A stretch of DNA of 64,000 nt. Origin: Compostibacter hankyongensis (GTDB lineage: Bacteria; Bacteroidota; Bacteroidia; Chitinophagales; Chitinophagaceae). Shown piece by piece: positions 52,854 through 60,115 of this stretch. Each line of letters opens with the position of its first letter. Position 1 is the stretch's first letter. The stretch covers positions 1,178,001-1,242,000 of the forward strand of contig NZ_BAABFN010000001.1 of the NCBI RefSeq assembly GCF_039541075.1, read 5' to 3'. The translations under genes were made by a program, and so were the position numbers. The notes under the pieces are model-generated. The model searched no databases and was not told where the DNA came from. It was given only the letters and a program-made list of their open reading frames with translations.

Positions 52854-55760
52854 ATGAAGTATGCAAACGGGAATGTGAAACGTGCAGCTTTTCTTTTAGC
52901 CGCCATCATGATATTATCGGTTACGGCCGTGTTTGCCGGCGCTCCGGCGTCCGGCATTACGCCCTTTACCGGTACGGACTATGTGCGCGTGGTCGGCGAA
53001 ATGCCGTCTTCCGGGCTGCCTCAGGCTGCCGCATTTCGCGTTACCATCCGTTCCCTGAAAGACGGAAGCGTTCTATATGATGCGGCCGTGCCGGCCCGCC
53101 GGTATGAGGCCGCCGGAAAAAGCTTTTTTACCTTTACCATCAGCGGTCTCTCCCCCCGTTTATGGACACCGGCCGAACCCAATCTCTATGAGATGGCGTT
53201 GAAGATTACGGAGAACGGCCGGCTTCTCTCGGAAGAAAAAGAACGGCTCGGCTTTCGCTCTTTTGCCGTCCAAAACGGGAAGCTTTACCTGAACGGCAAG
53301 CCGGTTTTTCTCCGGGGCATTGCCATCAACCCGCCGGGCAGGGGTATCCCCGAAGATATTGAGCGCAGCCGCAAATTTGCGGAGGATTATGTCCGCTATA
53401 TGAAAAGCCTGCATGTGAACATCATCCGGATTCCCGATGATGAGACCTGGTACGATGTCTGCGATGAGCAGGGCATGATGGTATTCGGCGGCAACTACAG
53501 CGGTTCGGTGAACGGCGAAAAGCCGCCCCGCGATTATGACAGGGCGGTGACCTGGTACGAGCAGGAAAAATTCGGTCCCATTGCCCATCATCCCAGTCTG
53601 ATGGTCTATGCCATGACGAATGAAACGCCCTTTACCGGCGATATTTCGCTGCGATGGAGGAAATTCCTGACCTATGCGCATGGGAAACTGCAGCAATGGG
53701 ACAGCACCCGGGTGTATATCGGAAATGCGGGTTACGGTTACGGCCAGTCGGGCGACATCTGCGACCTGCACCGCTACTGGGGTTGGTATTATTCTTCACC
53801 CTTCACGTTTTTGCATATACGTCATAAAGCGGATATCATCCCCCTTAAGCGCGAGGTGACCCAGCCCATTACTTTTACGGAATGCGTGGGGAACTATACC
53901 GGTCCGGGCGGGCAGTACAATCTTACTCCCGATCACAAAAACCCCGGATCCCAGCTGAACTGGACCGGTCACGCCCCCTGGGAGATGCAGGCCCAGCTGG
54001 CCGACGAGCACCAGTGCTTCACGTTCCGGCAGGCCACCGAGCTGTTCCGGCAGCTGAGAAATATCAATCCCCAGCTGAGCGGCGTTTTTCCCTTTACCAT
54101 CCTGTTTCACAACTGGAATACCATAACGAGCTTTGCCGATATGGATCCCAAGGCTGTGGCAGGGCAGGCCCGGATATCTTATCAGCCGGTCCTGCTGAGC
54201 TGGGAATGCTGGACCCCGCAGGTCTATGCCGGCGCCACCATCCGCCCGGTGGCCCATATCATCAACGACGACGATCATTTTAAGGACCTTGAACAGGCGC
54301 GCCTCGTTTACCGGCTGCAGGACAAGACCGGCAGGGTGCTGAGCGATGCTTCGCTGGAGCTGCCCCGCATACCTTACTATGGCACCTTCGAAAAAACGCT
54401 TTCCCTCCGGCTGCCCGCTACGCTGCCCGATGGTCAGTACCGGCTGACGGGCCGTATCCTGCAGGGCGATTCGGTGATTTCGCAAAACGATTATCCGCTC
54501 TTTATTGCCGGGAGTACTTACGTGAGCGCGGTATCCGCTCCCCGGCAAAAAGTTTATCTCTACGATCCCCGGGGCACTACCGGATCCGCGCTGGAAAAGC
54601 TGGATGTACCCTTTGAAAAGATAAGCGCCTTCCGGGGACTGAAAGGCGGCGGAGCCCTTCTGCTGATCGGGGAAAATGCGGCGGATGCCGGCCTGACAGG
54701 CCAGGCGGATGCCATCCGGGCTTTTGTAAAAGCCGGAGGAAGGGTGCTTTGCCTGCGGCAGGATGCCTCGCATATGGAAAAGCTGAATAGGCTGCTGGCC
54801 GCCAGGATCAGGAATATTACCATGGACCTGGATACGCCGGTCTATCCGCCGCCGCCCCGTCCTTCGAGAAACGGGTACAACATCAATCCGGAACGCCCGG
54901 CTCATCCCGTCTTCTCCGGAATCGGAAGGGACAAGCTGCGCTACTGGTCGGATTATACCGGCTGGTCGGAAAGCAAGGCCGGCTTTCCGGCCGTCTACCC
55001 TGTTACCGACGGGTTTGCCCTGGAGGATAAGGCCGATATCGCCAACACCGCCGTGCTGGCGGACTATGGTCCTGCCCTGAACGGCATCGCCATCGCGGAG
55101 ATGTTTGAAGGCGAGGGCAGCCTTTTGCTTTGCGGGATGGACCTGGCCCGGCGTACATCGACAGACCCGGTGGCCGGCCGTCTGTTGAAGAATATGGTCA
55201 GCTATATGTCTTCTCCCGAGGGGCATAACCGGTATCCGCTGATCAGCGCTCCCATCACCTGGGGGGATTATGCTTCGGAGAACGGGATCCTGACCAGTGT
55301 CAACAGCGGTTTGCTGCTGAACGGCAAACCCCGGCTTACCGGTTCCCTGGAAAAAATTCACCTGATGGTGACCAAGGAAGGCTATGAATTTGCCGGACAA
55401 CGCGGCGGATTCAACAGCCGGCCCGGTCTGCAGTACCTGCCCTATGGCCGCCGGCCCTTCGGACCCTATCACCTCCGCGGCTTCGGCAACATACCTGAGC
55501 CGGACACTCCCGGCAGTCCCGGCACGGGAACCTTCTGGTGCAGCATTCCTTCGGGAAAAAGCAGCGCGGTGACCCTGGTCTGGAACCCCGCGAAAGAGCC
55601 GCTGCAGATAAGCATACAGGTCAACGGAGGTCAGGAGGTAAGCCGTCAGGTACCGCCCGGCGCCACCGTCGCCGTGAGCTGTCCGGTAAGCACCACAGAC
55701 GTGAAGATGACCTTTACCGGCGACCGCCGGCTGGTGCTGCTGCAGACCGCCTTCCGGTAA
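52854..55760 (+). CDS. GH2-like secreted glycoside hydrolase lacking the N-terminal sugar-binding domain
   Basis: Start at ATG 52854, 18 bases after the previous stop (in-frame TTG 52836 is less likely). Signal peptide to about residue 29. It begins directly with the GH2 Ig-like domain (LSPRLWTPAEPNLYEMALKI) and goes on to the TIM barrel (FAVQNGKLYLNGKPVFLRGI; MKSLHVNIIRIPDDETWYDV). The predicted acid/base is Glu257 in MTNETPF; the predicted nucleophile is Glu343 in FTECVGNY. The jelly-roll domain that normally precedes is missing. The long C-terminal half (about 450-968) has beta-rich and glutamine-amidotransferase-like segments (GGALLLIGENAADAGLTGQA). Substrate unknown. Confidence 0.78.
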   Translation: MKYANGNVKRAAFLLAAIMILSVTAVFAGAPASGITPFTGTDYVRVVGEMPSSGLPQAAAFRVTIRSLKDGSVLYDAAVPARRYEAAGKSFFTFTISGLSPRLWTPAEPNLYEMALKITENGRLLSEEKERLGFRSFAVQNGKLYLNGKPVFLRGIAINPPGRGIPEDIERSRKFAEDYVRYMKSLHVNIIRIPDDETWYDVCDEQGMMVFGGNYSGSVNGEKPPRDYDRAVTWYEQEKFGPIAHHPSLMVYAMTNETPFTGDISLRWRKFLTYAHGKLQQWDSTRVYIGNAGYGYGQSGDICDLHRYWGWYYSSPFTFLHIRHKADIIPLKREVTQPITFTECVGNYTGPGGQYNLTPDHKNPGSQLNWTGHAPWEMQAQLADEHQCFTFRQATELFRQLRNINPQLSGVFPFTILFHNWNTITSFADMDPKAVAGQARISYQPVLLSWECWTPQVYAGATIRPVAHIINDDDHFKDLEQARLVYRLQDKTGRVLSDASLELPRIPYYGTFEKTLSLRLPATLPDGQYRLTGRILQGDSVISQNDYPLFIAGSTYVSAVSAPRQKVYLYDPRGTTGSALEKLDVPFEKISAFRGLKGGGALLLIGENAADAGLTGQADAIRAFVKAGGRVLCLRQDASHMEKLNRLLAARIRNITMDLDTPVYPPPPRPSRNGYNINPERPAHPVFSGIGRDKLRYWSDYTGWSESKAGFPAVYPVTDGFALEDKADIANTAVLADYGPALNGIAIAEMFEGEGSLLLCGMDLARRTSTDPVAGRLLKNMVSYMSSPEGHNRYPLISAPITWGDYASENGILTSVNSGLLLNGKPRLTGSLEKIHLMVTKEGYEFAGQRGGFNSRPGLQYLPYGRRPFGPYHLRGFGNIPEPDTPGSPGTGTFWCSIPSGKSSAVTLVWNPAKEPLQISIQVNGGQEVSRQVPPGATVAVSCPVSTTDVKMTFTGDRRLVLLQTAFR

Positions 55761-55780
55761 AGGCGACAGCCCGGAAGGAA

Positions 55781-55816
55781 CCGGCGGGGCATACCCCGCC
55801 GGCCCAAATTTTTTTT
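55781..55816 (+). terminator. Rho-independent terminator after the GH2-like gene
   Basis: CCGGCGGGG and CCCCGCCGG (55781-55802) pair perfectly across a four-base loop, followed by CCCAAA and eight T residues to 55816. It closes the third susCD locus. The T-run overlaps the -33 region of the next promoter. Confidence 0.88.
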
Positions 55817-55847
55817 GAAAGATTCCGTGTATTTTATTATAACTTTG
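55815..55847 (+). promoter_or_regulatory. Promoter of the arginine cluster / leader RNA
   Basis: TTG at 55815-55817 and TAACTTTG at 55840-55847 (perfect TAnnTTTG), 22 bases apart. The start of transcription would be near 55854, just before the left strand of the closing stem of the candidate leader RNA. Confidence 0.7.
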
Positions 55848-55859
55848 CATTTTTAAACG

Positions 55860-55985
55860 TAAAGACATCCTTGTTCACGTTTTAATGCGAACTGAAATTG
55901 GAAAACACGGTAACCCATACGGAGCTCTCCGCATTGCATCCCTGCCTGAAGGCGGGTGTTACAGCCATTGGGGTTAATGTCTTTA
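55860..55985 (+). ncRNA. Candidate structured leader RNA of the arginine cluster, with small ORFs
   Basis: Nearly 280 bases lie between the promoter and the GNAT gene. TAAAGACAT (55860-55868) pairs perfectly with ATGTCTTTA (55977-55985), closing a 126-base domain. Inside, CCTGCC/GGCGGG forms a hairpin with a TGAA loop around 55940-55955, CGGA/TCCG around 55919-55930 can form another, and GTAAC/GTTAC can bridge them, while TAACCC could instead pair with GGGTTA. The domain also contains a 30-codon open frame (ATG 55885 to TAA 55977) and an overlapping one (ATG 55977 to 56045). Neither is arginine-rich. I recognise no known riboswitch class. The region 55986-56126 shows no further gene. Confidence 0.4.
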
Positions 55986-56126
55986 GGTATCTCTCCCGAC
56001 GACCTCGCATCTGAGAATTTGCTGCTTCCCCTCATTTTGCAGTAAACCTGTTTTCCTGGCAAAGGAAACAAGGCGACGTATAAGTACGTAGCCGCATTAT
56101 TTATTCATATCTCATCAGACATAACC

Positions 56127-56897
56127 TTGGAACCCAATAAATCGTTTATCGTACGGGTTGCAACCCCCGACGATAAGAAATACGCGACGTTGATCACCGA
56201 CGAGATGGCTTCTTCCGCAGAGAAGCGGGGCACCGGCATTGCCCGCCGCAGCCCTGAGTATATCATGCAGAAAATGGAAGAGGGGAAGGCGGTGATCGCC
56301 CTGACGCCTTCGGAAGAATGGGTGGGATTTTGCTATATTGAGGCCTGGGGGCATGATAAATTCGTGGCCAATTCCGGGCTGATCGTAGCGCCGCCCTATC
56401 GTGGGCAGGGTGTGGCCACAGCCATCAAGAAGGAGATTTTCCGGCTCTCCCGCCGCAGATACCCGGATGCCAAGATATTCGGGCTGACCACCGGCCTGTC
56501 GGTGATGAAGATCAATTCTGAGCTGGGCTACGAGCCGGTGACCTATTCGGAGCTGACGGACGACGAGGCGTTCTGGAAGGGATGCCAGAGCTGTGTCAAC
56601 TACGATGTGCTGATGAGCAAGGGGCGGAAGAACTGTTTTTGTACCGCCATGCTATATGATCCCGCAGAGAAGGAAAAGCAGCCTCCCGTGAAGCCGGAAC
56701 CCAAGGTAGTGGTGACCTCTTCGGGACACCTGCACAAGAAAAAGAAAAGGCATTTCGCGGGTAACTTCCGGCTGTTCGAACGATGGATCCGGTACAAGCG
56801 GCATATCCTGCTCAAGTCCGCGAAGAAAAAAGAAGATCCTCCCCAGGGTGGCAGCGGTGCAGGCAAGAAGAAGTTCTTTTTATTCAATATTTTTTAA
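56127..56897 (+). CDS. GNAT acyltransferase, candidate N-succinyl/acetylglutamate synthase
   Basis: First gene of the arginine cluster, 22 bases before argG. GNAT acyl-CoA motif A is SGLIVAPPYRGQGVATAIKK (about residues 88-107). A cysteine cluster follows in KGCQSCVNYDV and KNCFCTAMLYDP. The tail beyond residue 190 is Lys-rich and variable. Bacteroidota usually lack classical ArgA and carry a GNAT beside argG. In Bacteroides the neighbouring GNAT has been genetically tied to the acylation of glutamate for arginine synthesis (recalled, not checked). No ATG occurs at the N-terminus; TTG 56127 is the best start. The enzyme's acyl donor is inferred from the succinyl-type ArgF' downstream. Confidence 0.7.
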   Translation: MEPNKSFIVRVATPDDKKYATLITDEMASSAEKRGTGIARRSPEYIMQKMEEGKAVIALTPSEEWVGFCYIEAWGHDKFVANSGLIVAPPYRGQGVATAIKKEIFRLSRRRYPDAKIFGLTTGLSVMKINSELGYEPVTYSELTDDEAFWKGCQSCVNYDVLMSKGRKNCFCTAMLYDPAEKEKQPPVKPEPKVVVTSSGHLHKKKKRHFAGNFRLFERWIRYKRHILLKSAKKKEDPPQGGSGAGKKKFFLFNIF

Positions 56898-56919
56898 GGT
56901 AAATGAACCGCATAGGAAA

Positions 56920-58122
56920 ATGAAAAAAGTTGTTTTAGGTTTCAGCGGCGGGCTGGATACTTCGTTTTGTGTGAAATACCTGTCGGAAGACAAAGGTTAT
57001 GAAGTGCATTCCGTAATTGTGGATACGGGCGGCTTCTCTGCGGAAGAGCTGCAGGAGATCGAAAAGCGCGCCTATGCGCTGGGGGTGAAAAGCCATAAGA
57101 CGGTAGATGCGCTGCGGTCCTATTACGACAGCGTCATCCGCTACCTGATATTCGGGAATGTGCTGAAAAACAATACCTATCCCCTCAGCGTCAGCGCGGA
57201 GCGGATGAGCCAGGCCATGGCCATTGCCCGTTATGCAAAGGAGCTGGGTGCGGATGCCGTGGCGCATGGCAGCACAGGAGCCGGAAACGATCAGGTACGG
57301 TTCGACATGATCTTTAACATCATGATCCCGGGTGTGGAGATCATCACCCCGATCCGCGACCTGAAGCTGAGCCGCGAAGAGGAGATCGCATACCTGAAGT
57401 CCAAGCAGGTAGAGATGAATTTCGACAAGGCACTGTATTCGGTGAACAAGGGGATCTGGGGGACCTCCGTAGGGGGGAAAGAAACCCTCACCTCCGACAA
57501 GTTTCTGCCGGAAGAAGCCTTTCCTACACAGACGGCCAAAACAGCGCCGGAAGAGGTGACGTTGCATTTCAGAAAAGGAGAGCTCAGCGGGATAAACGAA
57601 AAAACATTTGAACACCCCGTTGAGGCCATTCAATACCTGCAGTCTATCGCCGCTCCTTTCGGCATCGGGCGGGATATCCATGTGGGCGATACCATTATCG
57701 GCATCAAAGGTCGCGTAGGTTTTGAAGCGGCCGCTCCCCTGGTGATCATCAAAGCCCATCATGCCCTCGAGAAGCATGTGCTGACCAAGTGGCAGCTGAT
57801 GTGGAAGGATCAGCTGGCCCAGTTTTACGGCAACTGGCTGCATGAAGGACAGATACTGGATCCGGTGATGCGCGATATAGAAGCCTTCCTGGAAAACACC
57901 CAGCAGCAGGTAAGCGGGGAAGTATCGGTGACGTTGTTCCCGTACCGTTTTCAGGTAAACGGTATCCGCTCCCCTTATGATCTTATGAACAGCGAATTCG
58001 GGAAATACGGCGAGATGAACAACGGCTGGACCGGCGAGGACGTTCGCGGCTTCTCCAAGATATTCGGCAACCAGGTCATGATCTGGCACCGGGTGCAGGA
58101 GAAGGTAAAAGGTGAAGGGTGA
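56920..58122 (+). CDS. argG: Argininosuccinate synthase
   Basis: Joins citrulline and aspartate with ATP hydrolysis, the penultimate step of arginine synthesis. Start at ATG 56920, giving KKVVLGFSGGLDTSFCVKYL with the ATP PP-loop SGGLDTS. Further motifs are AHGSTGAGNDQVRFD and GIWGTSVGGKETL. 400 aa, normal length. The final residues (EKVKGEG) and the TGA stop (58120-58122) are encoded by the first units of a nine-heptamer array, so the C-terminus has been rewritten by the repeat. Confidence 0.96.
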   Translation: MKKVVLGFSGGLDTSFCVKYLSEDKGYEVHSVIVDTGGFSAEELQEIEKRAYALGVKSHKTVDALRSYYDSVIRYLIFGNVLKNNTYPLSVSAERMSQAMAIARYAKELGADAVAHGSTGAGNDQVRFDMIFNIMIPGVEIITPIRDLKLSREEEIAYLKSKQVEMNFDKALYSVNKGIWGTSVGGKETLTSDKFLPEEAFPTQTAKTAPEEVTLHFRKGELSGINEKTFEHPVEAIQYLQSIAAPFGIGRDIHVGDTIIGIKGRVGFEAAAPLVIIKAHHALEKHVLTKWQLMWKDQLAQFYGNWLHEGQILDPVMRDIEAFLENTQQQVSGEVSVTLFPYRFQVNGIRSPYDLMNSEFGKYGEMNNGWTGEDVRGFSKIFGNQVMIWHRVQEKVKGEG

Positions 58123-58299
58123 AAGGTGAAGGGTAAAAGGGAAAAGGTGAAGGGTAAAAGGTGAAAGGGGCGTTTTAAGTTTAAAGTCCAAAGTTTAACG
58201 TCTAACGTTTCATTCCAGGCAGATAACCTTAGACTTTAGACTTAAACCTTAGGCAATCAGAAACCTCAAACTGGAAACCAGAAACTTCAAACCGGAAAT
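58105..58299. repeat. Composite repeat island between argG and the cupin gene
   Basis: Nine perfect family-A heptamers at 58105-58167 (GTAAAAG, GTGAAGG, GTGAAAG and variants), linker GGGCGTTTTAAG, family-B units around 58179-58208, the linker CATTCCAGGCAGAT, reversed B to about 58253, then six perfect family-C heptamers at 58258-58299 (CAGAAAC, CTCAAAC, TGGAAAC, CAGAAAC, TTCAAAC, CGGAAAT). The argG stop lies in the first array and the cupin ATG (58298) in the last unit. Confidence 0.93.
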
Positions 58300-58651
58300 G
58301 AAAAAGGTTTCGCTAACGACGGCTTTACGTGCCTATGCCTGGGAGACCGGCGGACAGGCCTGGGAGCTGCTGCAGGATCCTTCCCTTTCCGTGAAGCTGG
58401 AGTCGATGGCGGCGGGAGGCGGCGAGCAAAGGCATTATCACCGGCAGTCCCGGCAATTCTTTTTTATTTTGCAGGGAAAGGCGCTCATCGAGACGGATGG
58501 AACGGTGACAACGCTTCATCGAGAAGAAGGATTGTACGTACCGGAAGGAAGCCGGCACCGTATCTATAACCCTTTCGACCGGGAAGTACGTTTTTTGGTG
58601 ATCTCCGCGCCGGAGATCGGTAACGACAGAATCAATTTGAAAGATGACTAA
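58298..58651 (+). CDS. Cupin-fold protein
   Basis: A 117-residue single-domain cupin. Metal-binding motif 1 is visible as GGEQRHYHRQSRQFFFILQG (His-x-His, with Gln where Glu is usual) and motif 2 as LYVPEGSRHRIYNP. These are small sensor or binding proteins or isomerase-like enzymes; no function is assigned. Its stop overlaps the argC start by eight bases, so it is translationally tied to the arginine genes. Its start codon is the last unit of a repeat array. Confidence 0.8.
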   Translation: MKKVSLTTALRAYAWETGGQAWELLQDPSLSVKLESMAAGGGEQRHYHRQSRQFFFILQGKALIETDGTVTTLHREEGLYVPEGSRHRIYNPFDREVRFLVISAPEIGNDRINLKDD

Positions 58652-59621
58652 AAAGATCAGAGCAGGAATAGTGGGCGGCGGCGGATATACCGGCGGCGAG
58701 ATGATCCGTTTGCTGCTGAACCACCCCGATGCGGAAATCGTATTTATCCACAGCCGTAGCAATGCCGGTAACCCCCTGCATGCCGTACATGCCGATTTGC
58801 TGGGCGATACCGATATGAAGTTCTCCGGAAAGCTGCAGCAGGATATCGATGTATTATTTTTATGCCTGGGGCACGGGGAATCCGGGAAATTCCTGGAGCA
58901 GAATGAAATCGCCCCTTCGATCCGGGTGATCGATCTCAGCCAGGACTTCCGTCTGGGTGAACAGAGTGGCGAACGGACCTTTGTATACGGGCTTCCCGAA
59001 TGGCAGCGGGATAAGATAAAACAGGCAAAAAATATTGCCAATCCCGGGTGTTTTGCTACGACCATACAGCTGGGACTGCTGCCCCTGGCCGGCGCAGGCC
59101 TGCTGAAGGAAGTGCATACTACCGGCATCACCGGTTCTACCGGAGCCGGTCAGAAGCTACAGGCCACCACACAGCACAGCTGGCGTAACAATAACGTAAA
59201 CGCCTATAAGACGCTTTCGCACCAGCACCTGAAAGAGGTCGGGCGCACGCTGCGGGCGTTGCAGCCGGACTTTTCCGCGCCGGTCAACTTTATTCCCTGG
59301 CGGGGCGACTTTACCCGGGGTATCTTCGTGACCTCTACGCTCAGCTGTGCCCTTAGTCTCGAGGAAGCCAACGCTTTGTACCGCGAGTATTATGCACCCC
59401 ATCCCTTCACCCATGTGAGCGACCGGATGATCGACGTGAAGCAGGTGGTGAATACCAACAAGGTAGTGGTGTTCCTGGAAAAGGTGGACGACAAGCTGGT
59501 GATCCATACTGCGGAGGACAATCTGGTCAAAGGAGCCTCCGGCCAGGCCATACAGAACATGAACCTGATGATGGGCCTGGATGAAACCGCCGGCCTGAAG
59601 CTGAAGGGGGTGGTTTTTTGA
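58644..59621 (+). CDS. argC: N-acetyl(succinyl)-gamma-glutamyl-phosphate reductase
   Basis: NADPH-dependent reduction of the acylated glutamyl phosphate to the semialdehyde, third step of the arginine pathway. NADP-binding motif RAGIVGGGGYTGGEMIRLLL; catalytic Cys136 in NIANPGCFATTIQLGLLPL; downstream TGITGSTGAGQKLQ and NFIPWRGDFTRGIFVT. 325 aa. The stop (TGA in tttttTGAagg) abuts a family-A array. Confidence 0.95.
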   Translation: MTKKIRAGIVGGGGYTGGEMIRLLLNHPDAEIVFIHSRSNAGNPLHAVHADLLGDTDMKFSGKLQQDIDVLFLCLGHGESGKFLEQNEIAPSIRVIDLSQDFRLGEQSGERTFVYGLPEWQRDKIKQAKNIANPGCFATTIQLGLLPLAGAGLLKEVHTTGITGSTGAGQKLQATTQHSWRNNNVNAYKTLSHQHLKEVGRTLRALQPDFSAPVNFIPWRGDFTRGIFVTSTLSCALSLEEANALYREYYAPHPFTHVSDRMIDVKQVVNTNKVVVFLEKVDDKLVIHTAEDNLVKGASGQAIQNMNLMMGLDETAGLKLKGVVF

Positions 59622-59623
59622 AG

Positions 59624-59651
59624 GCGAAAGGTAAAAGGTGAAGGGTGAAAG
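59624..59651. repeat. Heptamer array, family A, left flank of the S23 gene
   Basis: GCGAAAG, GTAAAAG, GTGAAGG and GTGAAAG, followed by linker GCGCTTTTAAG. It lies two bases after the argC stop and is in inverted orientation relative to the array at 60082. Confidence 0.9.
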
Positions 59652-59700
59652 GCGCTTTTAAGATGTTTTGCGAGAAACATCATCATGAAATTCCATGACT

Positions 59701-60066
59701 ATGAGGGATTATAAAAAATTGGATGTGTGGAATAAAGCTCATGGGTTAACCCTGATGATTTATAAAGAGATTCTGCCCTCATTACCGGATTATGAAAAGT
59801 ATGACCTTGCCAGCCAATTAAAACGTGCAACATATTCTATTCCGTTGAACATTGTTGAAGGCTGCGGAAAATATACCGACAAAGATTTTACCCATTTTCT
59901 GGATAATGCCCTTGGTTCGGTACATGAAGTTGAATATTGTGGTTTGCTTTCTGCCGAGTTAGGTTATTTGAATGAAGAACAGTTTAAAAAAATAGAAGTG
60001 CAGGTAAGTGAATTAAAAGCTATGTTGATTTCTTTTATAAAATTTTTACGCAAGGAAAAGCATTAG
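59701..60066 (+). CDS. S23-type four-helix-bundle protein
   Basis: A 121-residue protein of the four-helix-bundle family first seen in 23S rRNA intervening sequences and related to the Avd subunit of diversity-generating retroelements. MRDYKKLDVWNKAHGLTLMI matches the family opening; SQLKRATYSIPLNIVEGCGK and DNALGSVHEVEYCGLLSAEL are its core motifs. ATG 59701 is the canonical start (ATG 59695 also possible). The gene is clearly AT-richer than every neighbour and is bracketed by inverted heptamer arrays (59624-59651 and 60082-60109). It interrupts an arginine operon with which it has no known link. Probably a recent insertion. Confidence 0.88.
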   Translation: MRDYKKLDVWNKAHGLTLMIYKEILPSLPDYEKYDLASQLKRATYSIPLNIVEGCGKYTDKDFTHFLDNALGSVHEVEYCGLLSAELGYLNEEQFKKIEVQVSELKAMLISFIKFLRKEKH

Positions 60067-60081
60067 CTCAAACGAGATTTA

Positions 60082-60109
60082 CCTTTCGCCTTTTACCCTT
60101 AACCTTTTA
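60082..60109. repeat. Heptamer array, family A (reversed), right flank of the S23 gene
   Basis: CCTTTCG, CCTTTTA, CCCTTAA and CCTTTTA, the reverse-complement orientation of the array at 59624. It ends six bases before the argD ATG and so forms its leader. Confidence 0.9.
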
Positions 60110-60115
60110 CCTCTA

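Noticed and set aside
55860..55985. Cobalamin, TPP or SAM riboswitch upstream of the arginine cluster
   Set aside because: The B12 box, the TPP CUGAGA/GGGAUAAUGCC pair and the SAM-I core could not be found. Only loose partial matches exist.
9564..58299. Heptamer and octamer arrays as a CRISPR-like locus
   Set aside because: Units are 7 or 8 bases with no unique spacers, arrays are scattered, and no cas genes are present.
59624..60109. A diversity-generating retroelement, suggested by the Avd-like four-helix protein
   Set aside because: No reverse transcriptase gene and no template/variable repeat pair with adenine-directed changes are visible nearby.
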